A stretch of 9,057 nt of DNA from Acidobacteriota bacterium (GTDB lineage Bacteria; Acidobacteriota; UBA6911; RPQK01; JADFOI01): positions 1-9,057 of the forward strand of contig JAPYTY010000070.1 of assembly GCA_029942065.1 (NCBI GenBank), written 5' to 3'. The notes below the pieces were generated by a model. It had not been told where the DNA came from, made no database searches, and saw nothing but the letters and a program-made list of their open reading frames with translations. The translations under genes were made by a program, and so were the position numbers. Positions 1 through 7,151 of the stretch are shown piece by piece; positions within the stretch are counted from its first letter, which is position 1; each line of letters starts with the position of its first letter.

Positions 1-47
1 GGATTGGCCTTGGCTGTATTTACAGCCTGTGATCGAATAAACCTGAA

Positions 48-332
48 ATGGAAAGCCTGAGCAAATTTTTACCTGGGTTCCTGCGGCGCATAGCCTCCGA
101 CAATGGCATCGCCCTCATCTTCCTCCAGGAACTGTGGCCGCAGATTGTGGGAAAGGAAATGGCTGCCCACAGCCGTCCACTGAGCCTGGGAAAAAAGACA
201 CTTCTGATCTCCGTACCCAGTGAAGTCTGGCAGAATGAGCTCACCGAACTGACATCCACCTTATTGGGTAACATCAATAATTATTGGCAACTTTCCCTGG
301 TTGAAAGAATCACATTTACGGTAGATTCTTGA
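48..332 (+). CDS. DUF721 / DciA-like protein
   Basis: This 94-residue protein fits the DUF721 family, whose best-known member, DciA, helps load the replicative helicase DnaB in bacteria lacking DnaC/DnaI-type loaders. Visible family features are a Trp followed by IVG (W30, I33-G35), a His-x-x-Pro segment (H41-P44), a beta-strand-like run TLLISVPS (51-58), and W61 followed by an E-L pair (64-65). About 90-100 residues is normal for a compact member, so it looks complete. No clear Shine-Dalgarno precedes the ATG; the start is chosen because it gives a full-length domain. An upstream gene may end at position 40, so it could be the last gene of an operon. A role in replication is inferred from the family, and DUF721 proteins are divergent, so no symbol is given. 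The stop lies 3 nt before an inverted-repeat remnant. Confidence 0.8.
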   Translation: MESLSKFLPGFLRRIASDNGIALIFLQELWPQIVGKEMAAHSRPLSLGKKTLLISVPSEVWQNELTELTSTLLGNINNYWQLSLVERITFTVDS

Positions 333-335
333 GGG

Positions 336-388
336 TAAGCCCGGATGGCGCCGGCGGTGCAGTAGAGAATTCATGCATAATAAGGGCT
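336..388. repeat. Internally deleted copy of the 7152-7358 inverted-repeat element
   Basis: The sequence TAAGCCCGGAT at 336-346 matches the left end of the larger element at 7151-7161 at 10 of 11 positions. It is followed at once by 347-388, which aligns with that element's right end (7315-7357) at roughly 36 of 43 positions, including GAGAATT, ATGCATA and GGGCT. The internal ~150 bp of the large copy are absent, so this looks like a mini-derivative made of two ends joined together. It fills nearly the whole gap between the DUF721 gene and the propeller gene. The flanking TA seen around the large copy is not conserved here, which suggests decay. It contains CATAAT at 376-381, a possible weak -10 element, but no matching -35 box. 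Confidence 0.7.
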
Positions 389-393
389 GATGG

Positions 394-422
394 TTGTCGA
401 GTCTCATCTACAACTCTATAAT
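394..422 (+). promoter_or_regulatory. Sigma70-like promoter, TTGTCG-17-TATAAT
   Basis: TTGTCG at 394-399 (4 of 6 matches to TTGACA) and a perfect TATAAT at 417-422 are separated by exactly 17 bp. A transcript would start near 428-431, just before the ATG at 432. The promoter therefore lies inside the 14 extra codons that would be translated if the propeller gene began at 390. This argues for the 432 start and for a leaderless or nearly leaderless mRNA. The call rests on consensus and spacing alone. Confidence 0.5.
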
Positions 423-431
423 CGACTGCTT

Positions 432-3164
432 ATGTTGTATCGATTTCTGGTTATTGCAGTAGGCTGTTTGAGCCTGTGTTCTTCACTTTGGGGACAACGC
501 CTCACAGCAACTATCGATCTCTCGACTCTGGGCGAGGACTTGAAATTTGATACCAACAACATTCCTGTCCCTGGCTTTACAGCTACTCAGACCAACGATC
601 TCAATTTCTCTCCCAATGTGCTGTTCTCACTCGATTCAAGCAAGGCTTTTGTGAGCATCCCGGGATCAGACAAGGTATTGGTCTTTGATCCGGCCAGTGG
701 CCTTCCCCTGGAGCCGCAGTCTCTTCTGGAAGTGGGCGAAAACCCGGCTCTGATGACCCTCACGCCGGATGGAACCACCCTGTGCGTCGTGAGCCTGCTG
801 CTGGAGGATAACGTTCCCCGGACCGGGGAGATTTTCAAGGGCGAGGAGATAGGGAAGATCTCCATCATTGATGTGGAAACGCTCCAGATTCAGACTCTCG
901 ATCTCACAGAAGTCTTTTTCTCCATCGGCAACAACATTGTTTTTTCCGAGGATGGAAAGACCGGCTACATCGCCTCATCCGGCACCGACCAGATCCTCCG
1001 ATTTGACCTCGAAACGGCAACGGAAATCACGCCTCGACTGGATCTTACCGCCGGCACCCGTCCCTCTTCCATCACCATGGCTCCGGATTTCAGTTTTTTT
1101 GCTGTGGTCTTGACTGGATCCACTATACTCCCCCAACTGGAAACACCCGACTCCATCCTGATCATCGATCCGGCCCCCTTCACCATTACCAGCACGATCG
1201 TACCCGCCCCTCAAGAGGAATTTTTTCCACCTCACAATTTCGTGGTATCAAACACCTTGGCCATCTCTTCGGACGGACAATTTGGTTTGATCGGAGACCG
1301 CGAGTTCAGTTTAGCCGCCGGCACCAGTGGGATCGAAGACCATGCCCTTTTCCTGGATCTGCAAACTGGAGAAACCCTGGAGGTTCTGAATGTTGCAGGA
1401 GTGGCCGGCGCTTCCTTTGCCACACCCGACGGGCTAAGTTTTGTGATCCTCAGCGACCGGGAATTTGCCGTCATAGACATCGAGTCTCGACAACTGACCC
1501 GGGTGACTCCACCCTTTGCGGGATTCAAGGCCACCACCCGACCGGCCTTCTCATCTGATAAACCTAGTATGTTTGTGGCTTCCGCCATACGTGACTTCTT
1601 GATGGAATTCGATTTAGAGCGAGGTGTGTTCAATCGCTCCTTTAACCTCGGCCCGAACCTTATCATTGACAGTAACGGGACAAGTGTGACCATTCCCGCT
1701 GCCCCACTGGATGTGGCCCTGTCTCCCGACGGAAAATTCCTGACTGCCGTCAAATTCAATGCCAACACCATCGCCCTACTGAAAGAAACCACACGATTGT
1801 TTTTTCCACAGGTGGTCTCCAACCAGGATTTTTTTACGGGGATTGCAATCACCAACAACTCCCCCGAAACGGCAGTCCTCGTCTCTCAGGTTCTGGACAC
1901 CTCCGGAAATCCGGTCCTGGATGATCCCAACACCGACGAACCCGATTTCGAACGGCCCGAGGACATCACCCTGGCAGCGGACCAACAGGTCTCTTTCACC
2001 GCCCGGGAACTGGTCAAAGCCACCGAGGGCTCTACCTTGACCGGGTGGCTGGAGGTGGAGAGCGATCAACCGGACTTCGCCGGTTTCTTTTTGATCGGCG
2101 ATACTCAATTCCGGCGATTGGACGGCGCAGTAGGCAGTTTGACCGATTCCAAACAATGGATCCTGCCTGAAGTAAGGGTCACTGACGGCTTTAGAACCGA
2201 GATCACAATTGTCAATCCAAATGCCGAAACTGCCAATGTCAACATAGAGCTGGTCAACAGCGATGGATCCGTGGCCGAGGAGGTTTCACGCGCAGTCCTT
2301 AACAATGGGGTGTTCACTGCCTTTTTGCGTCAGGCCGATCCTCAGGATGCTTCCAGCGCCCCCCTGTTCAGTGCCACATCTTTCACGAACTTCCTCAATG
2401 GGTACGTGCGGGTTTCCAGTGATGAAGAAGGCGTGGTGGCCTTCGAGCGCTACTTCGACATCGAGCGAATCGCGTCCCTGAACGGAATTCCGATTGGAGG
2501 GAACGCCCCCTTGCCAACCCAGGCCTATTTGCCTCAATTCTCCACTTTCGGGGGTTCTGAGACCTTCCTCAAACTCATCCACACCGGCACCAGCGGTGCA
2601 AGAGTGTCTCTGTCCTTGAAGGACGACCAGGGAGAAGAGATCGCCGACACCCTGAATCTCAGATTGGACCCTTCCCAATCGATTCGAATCAACCTGGTCG
2701 ATCTTTTTGGTCTGACCGATCCGGGCAGCGTCCTCACCGGATGGCTGCAGATTGAAAGTGACACACCCGGGATTGTTGGAGATGGTGAAATTCACAGTTT
2801 CTCCGGGCGGGCCATGACAACGATTCCCATTCAGGGCTCTTCGACACAACGTTTCGTCTTTTCGCATGTCGCACAGGGGTCGGGCATCTCCACCGGACTG
2901 AGCTTTCTCAACCCCGGTTCGGAAACCGCCACGGTGCAGGTGGACATCTTCAACACCCAGGGGGTCCTTCTGGATGATCTTTCCTTGACGGTGGGAGGAT
3001 CCAAGCGGGTGGTCGGACTTCTCGGGGACCTTTTCTCGGGTCTGCCTGATTTCTCAGGAGGCTACATCAGAGTCTCTTCAGATCAGAATATCATCGGTTT
3101 GGAAATTTTCTTTGCAGATAATCTTGACTTCATGTCGGCGGTTCCGGCCCAGCCTATTAACTGA
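432..3164 (+). CDS. Secreted beta-propeller protein with four C-terminal beta-sandwich-like modules
   Basis: Function is not recognised. From the ATG at 432 the product is 910 residues; an in-frame ATG at 390 would add 14. I prefer 432 because it gives a classical signal peptide (MLYRF, then a hydrophobic run, then SSLWGQ with likely cleavage near the Q) and because a good promoter ends just upstream. Neither start has a good Shine-Dalgarno, although 390 has AAGGG only 3 nt away. Numbered from 390, residues ~72-466 hold seven or eight blade-like repeats of the form 'SPDG...hhhh...hhhhD', as in YVTN/WD40-like propellers: LTPDGTT, FSEDGKT, ISSDGQF, ATPDGLS, LSPDGKF. Residues ~469-922 hold four repeats of about 105-115 residues. 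There are no transmembrane helices after the signal peptide and no sorting signal that I recognise. It is probably exported, perhaps for binding or surface attachment, but that is inference. A remnant of an inverted-repeat element lies just upstream. Confidence 0.85.
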   Translation: MLYRFLVIAVGCLSLCSSLWGQRLTATIDLSTLGEDLKFDTNNIPVPGFTATQTNDLNFSPNVLFSLDSSKAFVSIPGSDKVLVFDPASGLPLEPQSLLEVGENPALMTLTPDGTTLCVVSLLLEDNVPRTGEIFKGEEIGKISIIDVETLQIQTLDLTEVFFSIGNNIVFSEDGKTGYIASSGTDQILRFDLETATEITPRLDLTAGTRPSSITMAPDFSFFAVVLTGSTILPQLETPDSILIIDPAPFTITSTIVPAPQEEFFPPHNFVVSNTLAISSDGQFGLIGDREFSLAAGTSGIEDHALFLDLQTGETLEVLNVAGVAGASFATPDGLSFVILSDREFAVIDIESRQLTRVTPPFAGFKATTRPAFSSDKPSMFVASAIRDFLMEFDLERGVFNRSFNLGPNLIIDSNGTSVTIPAAPLDVALSPDGKFLTAVKFNANTIALLKETTRLFFPQVVSNQDFFTGIAITNNSPETAVLVSQVLDTSGNPVLDDPNTDEPDFERPEDITLAADQQVSFTARELVKATEGSTLTGWLEVESDQPDFAGFFLIGDTQFRRLDGAVGSLTDSKQWILPEVRVTDGFRTEITIVNPNAETANVNIELVNSDGSVAEEVSRAVLNNGVFTAFLRQADPQDASSAPLFSATSFTNFLNGYVRVSSDEEGVVAFERYFDIERIASLNGIPIGGNAPLPTQAYLPQFSTFGGSETFLKLIHTGTSGARVSLSLKDDQGEEIADTLNLRLDPSQSIRINLVDLFGLTDPGSVLTGWLQIESDTPGIVGDGEIHSFSGRAMTTIPIQGSSTQRFVFSHVAQGSGISTGLSFLNPGSETATVQVDIFNTQGVLLDDLSLTVGGSKRVVGLLGDLFSGLPDFSGGYIRVSSDQNIIGLEIFFADNLDFMSAVPAQPIN
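1794..3155 (+). repeat. Four tandem protein modules in the propeller protein
   Basis: With residues numbered from an ATG at 390, the modules are about 469-580, 590-705, 711-815 and 821-922. Each opens with an aromatic/Pro strand (FFPQVV, WILPEV, YLPQFS, FVFSHV). Each continues through a T/S-x-hydrophobic strand with an N-P/N-N-S turn or similar and a D/N-x-x-G hairpin. Each ends in a G-W/Y-h-x-h-x-S-D motif: GWLEVESD, GYVRVSSD, GWLQIESD, GYIRVSSD. Modules 1 and 3 share LTGWL..ESD, and modules 2 and 4 share GY.RVSSD, so the array reads A-B-A-B. The predicted fold is an all-beta sandwich, judged from the alternating hydrophobic pattern only. Confidence 0.75.
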
Positions 3165-3204
3165 TTGACTGCGGTCGGCCTGCTCCAGGAAAATGTGCCA
3201 TAAT
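3165..3204 (+). promoter_or_regulatory. Possible promoter before the TPR gene
   Basis: Two overlapping readings exist in the 54-bp gap. TTGACT at 3165-3170 (5 of 6) is followed after 18 bp by GAAAAT at 3189-3194 (4 of 6). Separately, an extended -10 of the form TG-C-CATAAT lies at 3196-3204 without a -35 box at the right distance. Either would give a short leader before the ATG at 3219. Neither is strong, and read-through from the propeller gene is equally possible, since no terminator is visible between them. Confidence 0.3.
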
Positions 3205-3218
3205 CGGGTCGAGAAATC

Positions 3219-5147
3219 ATGAACCGCCTCATTCTCTTAGTTTGTCTCGCCTCCATGACCTGGGGGCAACTCTCGGCCCAAGGCGTGGATTTTGCCGGTT
3301 CGTACTACCATTTCAGTCTGGCACGGATGCATGAACTTCGCGAAGAATACCGAGAGGCGATCTCGGAATTCGAGCAGGCCATATCACTGGATCCACAGAG
3401 CGCCTCCCTGAGAGTCGAATTCGCCGAAACCTTATGGAAGGCGGGCCGGACCCCAAGAGCGGTAGAAATGTGCCAGCTGGCCTCGGAACTGGATCCTCAG
3501 AACAGCGATCCACACTTCCTGCTGGGCCAGATCTATTCCACATTCAGAAGTGGCGAACAGGTCACTATGCGCGACCGGGCGATCGAGGAGTTTCGGCTCA
3601 CCGTGGAACTGGACCCGGAGCATTTCGCGGCACTGTATGACCTGGGCCGGCTATTGCTGAGCCGAGAGGACTACCGGGAAGCCGTTGAGGTCATGGACCG
3701 CTTCATCGAGCTGCGCCCCTGGATCGTACCGGGCTATGATCTGAAGGCCAAGGCGCATGACCAGCTCGGGGAAGTTAGCGACGCGATTGAAGCACTCGAG
3801 GAATCCCTGCTCTACGACAACACCAACGTTGAAACCGTCAAATTCCTGGGCCAACTCTACGAGCGGACCGGCCAATACGCAAGCGCGCAACAGCTCTACA
3901 GCCGGGCACTCACCGATGTCACGGATCCGGATATGCAATACCGGCTGGCGCTTCTCTTCCTGGATCAGGATCGCCCTGGCGAAGCCGCTACCCTCCTCAG
4001 GGATCTTTCCCAACATTATCCCAGGAATATGCAGATCCGAATGGCCCTCGGTCGAGCCCTCACAGGTCACATGCGATACGCGGAAGCCGCTGAGGTTTTC
4101 GAGGAAGCCCTGGCGACGGACCCCGAAAATTACGGAATCAATTTCCAATTGGCTGAAATCGAGACCCTTTTGGGAAAACGCCAGGAGGCTATCTACCGCT
4201 TCCTGCGGTTACGAGAATTGGGTGATTCCCAAGACCAGATCGACTCCATCGACACCAATCTGGCGCTTCTCTATCAAAGAACTCGTCAGTTTGACGAAGC
4301 CATTGAAATATTTCGCAGAATCAGGGAAGAACACCCTGAGGATGTCTTCGCCTCCCTCCGCCTGGTATACGCTCTCAGAGATGCGGAAAAACTTCCGGAA
4401 GCTTTGCAATTGAGTGAAGAACTTTTTGATCAAAGCGCTGGGCGATCCTACGAGGAAGAGCCCAACAAAACGTATCTTGTGATCGCTCGGGCACAGGTAC
4501 TCTCTGCTGCCGAGCAACTGGACGAGTCCACCGGTTTACTCAATGAAGAAATCCGGAACCATCACGACCCTCAGGAACTCTATTTGGCTTCCAGTCAACT
4601 CTATGTTGATCACAAGCGGTTCCAGGAAGCGAAGGACGTAATCCAGGAAGCCCTGACCCGATATCCGGAAAGCGAGAGGATGCAATTCCAACTGGGAGCC
4701 ATTTACGAACGGCAGAAGGAATGGGATGAGGTCGAATCCATATTCAAGGGCATCCTGGAGAACCATCCTCAACATTCAGGAGTCCTGAACTATCTGGGCT
4801 ATATGCTTGCCGATCGAGGGATTCGACTTTCAGAGGCCCTTACCTATATCCTGAAGGCGGTGGACATCGAACCCCACAACGGTGCCTACCTGGACAGCCT
4901 GGGCTGGGTTTACTTCAGGCTGGAACGGTATGATCAAGCCGAGGTTAATCTTCTGGAAGCGAGCCGACTGGTCGATTCAGATGCGACCATCTTTGCCCAC
5001 CTGGGGGATCTTTACCGTGCCCTGGGTCAGGATGAGAAAGCTCAAGATTACTATGAGTTGTCCCTTCGTTTTGCCGAACAGGAAGAACTCGAGGAAGTGC
5101 AAAAAAAGCTCTCTGAGGTCGAACAGCGACTCCCTAGACAACCTTGA
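3219..5147 (+). CDS. Exported tetratricopeptide-repeat (TPR) protein
   Basis: This 642-residue protein begins with a signal peptide (MNRL, hydrophobic core 4-12, likely cleavage after LSA at 18-20). It is then almost wholly TPR helices from about residue 27 to 622, roughly 16 repeats. Clear units end in the typical D-P motif: AISLDPQ (55-60), ELDPQN (90-95), ELDPEH (130-135), TDPENY (300-305), DIEPHN (549-554). The last part, with LNYLGYML (523-530) and YLDSLGWVYFRLERYDQAE (557-575), resembles TPR proteins commonly found next to ispE in Acidobacteria and Geobacter-like bacteria; I state that from memory. A short acidic/basic coiled tail (618-640) follows. TPR arrays are protein-protein scaffolds; the partner and role are unknown, and a periplasmic or membrane-associated location is inferred. 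Its TGA overlaps the TTG start of ispE, so translation of the two is probably coupled. Confidence 0.88.
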   Translation: MNRLILLVCLASMTWGQLSAQGVDFAGSYYHFSLARMHELREEYREAISEFEQAISLDPQSASLRVEFAETLWKAGRTPRAVEMCQLASELDPQNSDPHFLLGQIYSTFRSGEQVTMRDRAIEEFRLTVELDPEHFAALYDLGRLLLSREDYREAVEVMDRFIELRPWIVPGYDLKAKAHDQLGEVSDAIEALEESLLYDNTNVETVKFLGQLYERTGQYASAQQLYSRALTDVTDPDMQYRLALLFLDQDRPGEAATLLRDLSQHYPRNMQIRMALGRALTGHMRYAEAAEVFEEALATDPENYGINFQLAEIETLLGKRQEAIYRFLRLRELGDSQDQIDSIDTNLALLYQRTRQFDEAIEIFRRIREEHPEDVFASLRLVYALRDAEKLPEALQLSEELFDQSAGRSYEEEPNKTYLVIARAQVLSAAEQLDESTGLLNEEIRNHHDPQELYLASSQLYVDHKRFQEAKDVIQEALTRYPESERMQFQLGAIYERQKEWDEVESIFKGILENHPQHSGVLNYLGYMLADRGIRLSEALTYILKAVDIEPHNGAYLDSLGWVYFRLERYDQAEVNLLEASRLVDSDATIFAHLGDLYRALGQDEKAQDYYELSLRFAEQEELEEVQKKLSEVEQRLPRQP

Positions 5148-6073
5148 CAAGACTTGCGATTCCTTCGTTCGCCAAGATCAACTGGATTTTAAAAATCCTT
5201 GGGAAGCGCAGGGATTGCTATCATCAGATCAGTACGATCTATCAAACCATCGATTTAAAGGAAGAAGTCGTCTTTGAAACGACTCGCAGCCGGACCATCC
5301 AACTGGAAATCAAGGGCCGCCCCGTTGCCCGGGGCAAAGAAAATCTATTGTACCGGACCGCCGAATTATTGAGAAACAGCTGTGGAGAGCAGTCGGGCGT
5401 CCGAATCAGTCTGAACAAGAGGATCCCGGTTGGAGCGGGTCTGGGAGGAGGTGCCGGCAATGCTGCGATGGCACTTTTAGCCCTCAATCAGCTTTGGCAA
5501 TGCCGACTCGATCGGGAGGCTCTGGAAGGCCTGGCAGCCCAGCTGGGCTCGGACATTCCCTTTTTTTTGATGGGAGGGACGGTTGCCGCAGGGGGACGCG
5601 GGGAACAATTAGTCCCCTTGCCGGACACGGGGGAGATGCAGACTCTGATACTCCTTTACCCGAATTTTGAACTCGCCAGCAGCGATGCCTATGCTCTCGG
5701 CCGGTGGGACGATTGTGATGAAAAAGCCGTATTGACACGGGATAACCTGGATACTACAATTCAGCGTCTTCTCCGGGCTCTGGACCCAAAGGAAGACAGT
5801 TGGCCACTACTGGAGAATGATTTCGAAGACGCTCTCTTCACAAACTACCCCATTCTGGTCAAGGCTCAATCAGCACTGGAAAAGGCGGGCTGCAAAAAGG
5901 TAATGTTGTGCGGAAGTGGGTCGACACTATTGGGATTCGGTAGCATCAGGCCAGTGAAAGAAGCCGTGGAAAAGCTTTCGAACCAACAAATCGGAGAGGT
6001 TTTCACCTGTCAGACTCTCTCCAGGGATCGATATAGAAATTTTCTCAGCAATGCAGGTCTGAAGGATGTCTAA
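5144..6073 (+). CDS. ispE: 4-diphosphocytidyl-2-C-methyl-D-erythritol kinase
   Basis: IspE is the ATP-dependent GHMP-family kinase of the non-mevalonate (MEP) isoprenoid pathway. It phosphorylates the 2-hydroxyl of CDP-methylerythritol in the cytosol. At 309 residues it is of normal length. The substrate and catalytic Lys lies in FAKINW (K11), followed by a variant of the family's DGYH motif (DCYH, 24-27). The glycine-rich ATP loop is PVGAGLGGGAGNA (95-107), the catalytic Asp lies in GSDIPFF (D137), NDFE is at 225-228, and the third GHMP motif is CGSGSTLLGF (256-265). The start must be the TTG at 5144, because an in-frame TAG stands two codons upstream and the product already begins just before the first motif. 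There is no Shine-Dalgarno at normal distance. The TTG overlaps the TGA of the TPR gene (TTGA), which suggests termination-reinitiation. The 3' end overlaps prs by 8 nt. Confidence 0.96.
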   Translation: MTRLAIPSFAKINWILKILGKRRDCYHQISTIYQTIDLKEEVVFETTRSRTIQLEIKGRPVARGKENLLYRTAELLRNSCGEQSGVRISLNKRIPVGAGLGGGAGNAAMALLALNQLWQCRLDREALEGLAAQLGSDIPFFLMGGTVAAGGRGEQLVPLPDTGEMQTLILLYPNFELASSDAYALGRWDDCDEKAVLTRDNLDTTIQRLLRALDPKEDSWPLLENDFEDALFTNYPILVKAQSALEKAGCKKVMLCGSGSTLLGFGSIRPVKEAVEKLSNQQIGEVFTCQTLSRDRYRNFLSNAGLKDV

Positions 6074-7001
6074 ACTCAGAGTTTTCTCCGGCAAAGCCAA
6101 TCCCACTTTGGCCAATGAAATTTGCGATCATCTAGGCACTCCTCTGGGGAAAGTCAAGCTCACCCGTTTTAGCGACGGCGAAGTCAACTTCCAGATCCTG
6201 GAGAATGTTCGAGGAAAAGATGTCTTTATCATCCAGCCCACCTCGCCACCCGTGAACGAAAACCTTATGGAGCTTTTGATCATGATCGATGCCTTCAAAA
6301 GGGCATCGGCCCAGCGCATCACGGCGGTGGTTCCGTACTACGGGTATGCCCGCCAGGATCGCAAGGACCGACCTCGCGTCCCCTTGTCCTCCAAACTGGT
6401 TGGCGATTTACTGTCCGCGGCAGGAGCTCAACGGCTTTTGACCATGGATCTGCACGCAGGTCAAATTCAAGGTTTCTTTAACATTCCGGTGGACCATCTA
6501 TTCCCGATGCCCATTTTCCTGGAGCATATCCAGCAAATGGGAGTCGACAATTTGATGGTAATTTCACCGGATGCAGGAGGGGTCGAAAAAGCAAGGGCCT
6601 ACGCCAAAAGGATGGGAACCTCCCTGGCCATTATCGACAAACGGAGGGTCGCCGAGAATGAAGCCGAGGTCATGCACATCGTGGGAGAGGTCAAGGACAA
6701 GAACGTGATCATCATAGACGATATGATTGACACGGCAGGAACCCTGGTTCGGGCTACCGAAGCACTTGTGAGAGAAGGTGCCCGCCGAATTTTTACCGCG
6801 GCAACCCATGCGGTCCTCTCTGGACCAGCAATCCAGCGCATCAACGAGTCCGCCTTCGAGAGTGTTCTTGTCACCAACACCATCCTCCTGCCGGAGGAAA
6901 AAACGGTGCCAAAAATCAAGGTGGTCAGTGTGGCCGGGCTGTTGGGTGAAGCCATCAAGTCTATCCACGAGGAAACATCGGTCAGCAAATTATTTGTCTA
7001 A
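6066..7001 (+). CDS. prs: Ribose-phosphate pyrophosphokinase (PRPP synthetase)
   Basis: Prs transfers the diphosphate of ATP to ribose 5-phosphate, giving PRPP for purine, pyrimidine, NAD, histidine and tryptophan synthesis. The 311-residue length is typical of class I enzymes. Visible motifs in order are FSDGE (35-39), the ATP-binding stretch YYGYARQDRK (91-100), MDLHAGQIQGFF with catalytic His (H130), the PPi loop SPDAGGVEKA (167-176), the flexible-loop KRR (192-194), and the ribose-5-phosphate loop IIIDDMIDTAGT (215-226). The ATG follows an AGG at 6055-6057, and the N-terminus MSKLRVFSGKANP matches the family. It overlaps ispE by 8 nt and is probably co-translated with it. Hairpin repeats begin just after the stop codon, but none has the U-tract of an intrinsic terminator. 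Confidence 0.97.
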   Translation: MSKLRVFSGKANPTLANEICDHLGTPLGKVKLTRFSDGEVNFQILENVRGKDVFIIQPTSPPVNENLMELLIMIDAFKRASAQRITAVVPYYGYARQDRKDRPRVPLSSKLVGDLLSAAGAQRLLTMDLHAGQIQGFFNIPVDHLFPMPIFLEHIQQMGVDNLMVISPDAGGVEKARAYAKRMGTSLAIIDKRRVAENEAEVMHIVGEVKDKNVIIIDDMIDTAGTLVRATEALVREGARRIFTAATHAVLSGPAIQRINESAFESVLVTNTILLPEEKTVPKIKVVSVAGLLGEAIKSIHEETSVSKLFV

Positions 7002-7002
7002 G

Positions 7003-7019
7003 GGGGGCTTATCGCCCCT
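7003..7019. repeat. Small REP-like hairpin after prs
   Basis: GGGGC (7004-7008) pairs with GCCCC (7014-7018) around the loop TTATC, and one G-T pair (7003/7019) can extend the stem. The hairpin is followed by CTACA (7018-7022), the same tail that ends the hairpin pair at 7037-7096, so it looks like a member of the same repeat family. No T-run follows, so I do not call it an intrinsic terminator, though it could protect the prs mRNA 3' end. Confidence 0.5.
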
Positions 7020-7036
7020 ACAACGCTGGAAAATCT

Positions 7037-7096
7037 TGTAGCGGCCGTTCTGTGAACGGCCTCCGGAATGTGGTCGCACGGCCGGGCGACCCTACA
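7037..7096. repeat. Composite palindromic (REP/BIME-like) repeat
   Basis: Two hairpins sit between TGTAG (7037-7041) and its inverse CTACA (7092-7096). The first is a perfect 8-bp stem, GGCCGTTC (7043-7050) with GAACGGCC (7054-7061), around a TGT loop. The second pairs GGTCGC (7072-7077) with GCGACC (7086-7091) around a loop containing the palindrome CGGCCG. Hairpins framed by TGTAG/CTACA are a familiar form of intergenic repeat in several phyla. There is no coding potential. Confidence 0.65.
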
Positions 7097-7151
7097 TTTC
7101 CTCCCCGAAAAACGCAAAACGGCACAGGAACATAAACGTTCGAATGGATAT

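Noticed and set aside
1..40. Possible C-terminal tail of an upstream gene ending in TAA at 38-40 (reads DWPWLYLQPVIE).
   Set aside because: The other two forward frames also stay open until stops at 28-30 and 58-60. Thirteen codons are too few to choose a frame or name a product.
1232..1858. A 208-codon open frame on the minus strand inside the propeller gene.
   Set aside because: It is antisense to a well-supported reading frame with clear propeller repeats, and its translation shows no recognisable domain.
3194..3212. Resemblance of the sequence before the TPR gene (TGCCATAATCGGGT) to the element ends.
   Set aside because: The match is about a dozen bases and needs two indels, with no opposite end nearby. 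It is not distinguishable from chance and overlaps a promoter-like site.
3757..4413. A 218-codon open frame in another + frame inside the TPR gene.
   Set aside because: It is a shadow of the TPR coding sequence. Its Ser/Pro/Arg-rich translation is typical of a shifted frame, whereas the TPR frame has regular DP-ended repeats.
7002..7022. Rho-independent terminator after prs.
   Set aside because: The stem is only 5-6 bp and is followed by ACAACG rather than a T-run, so it does not fit an intrinsic terminator.
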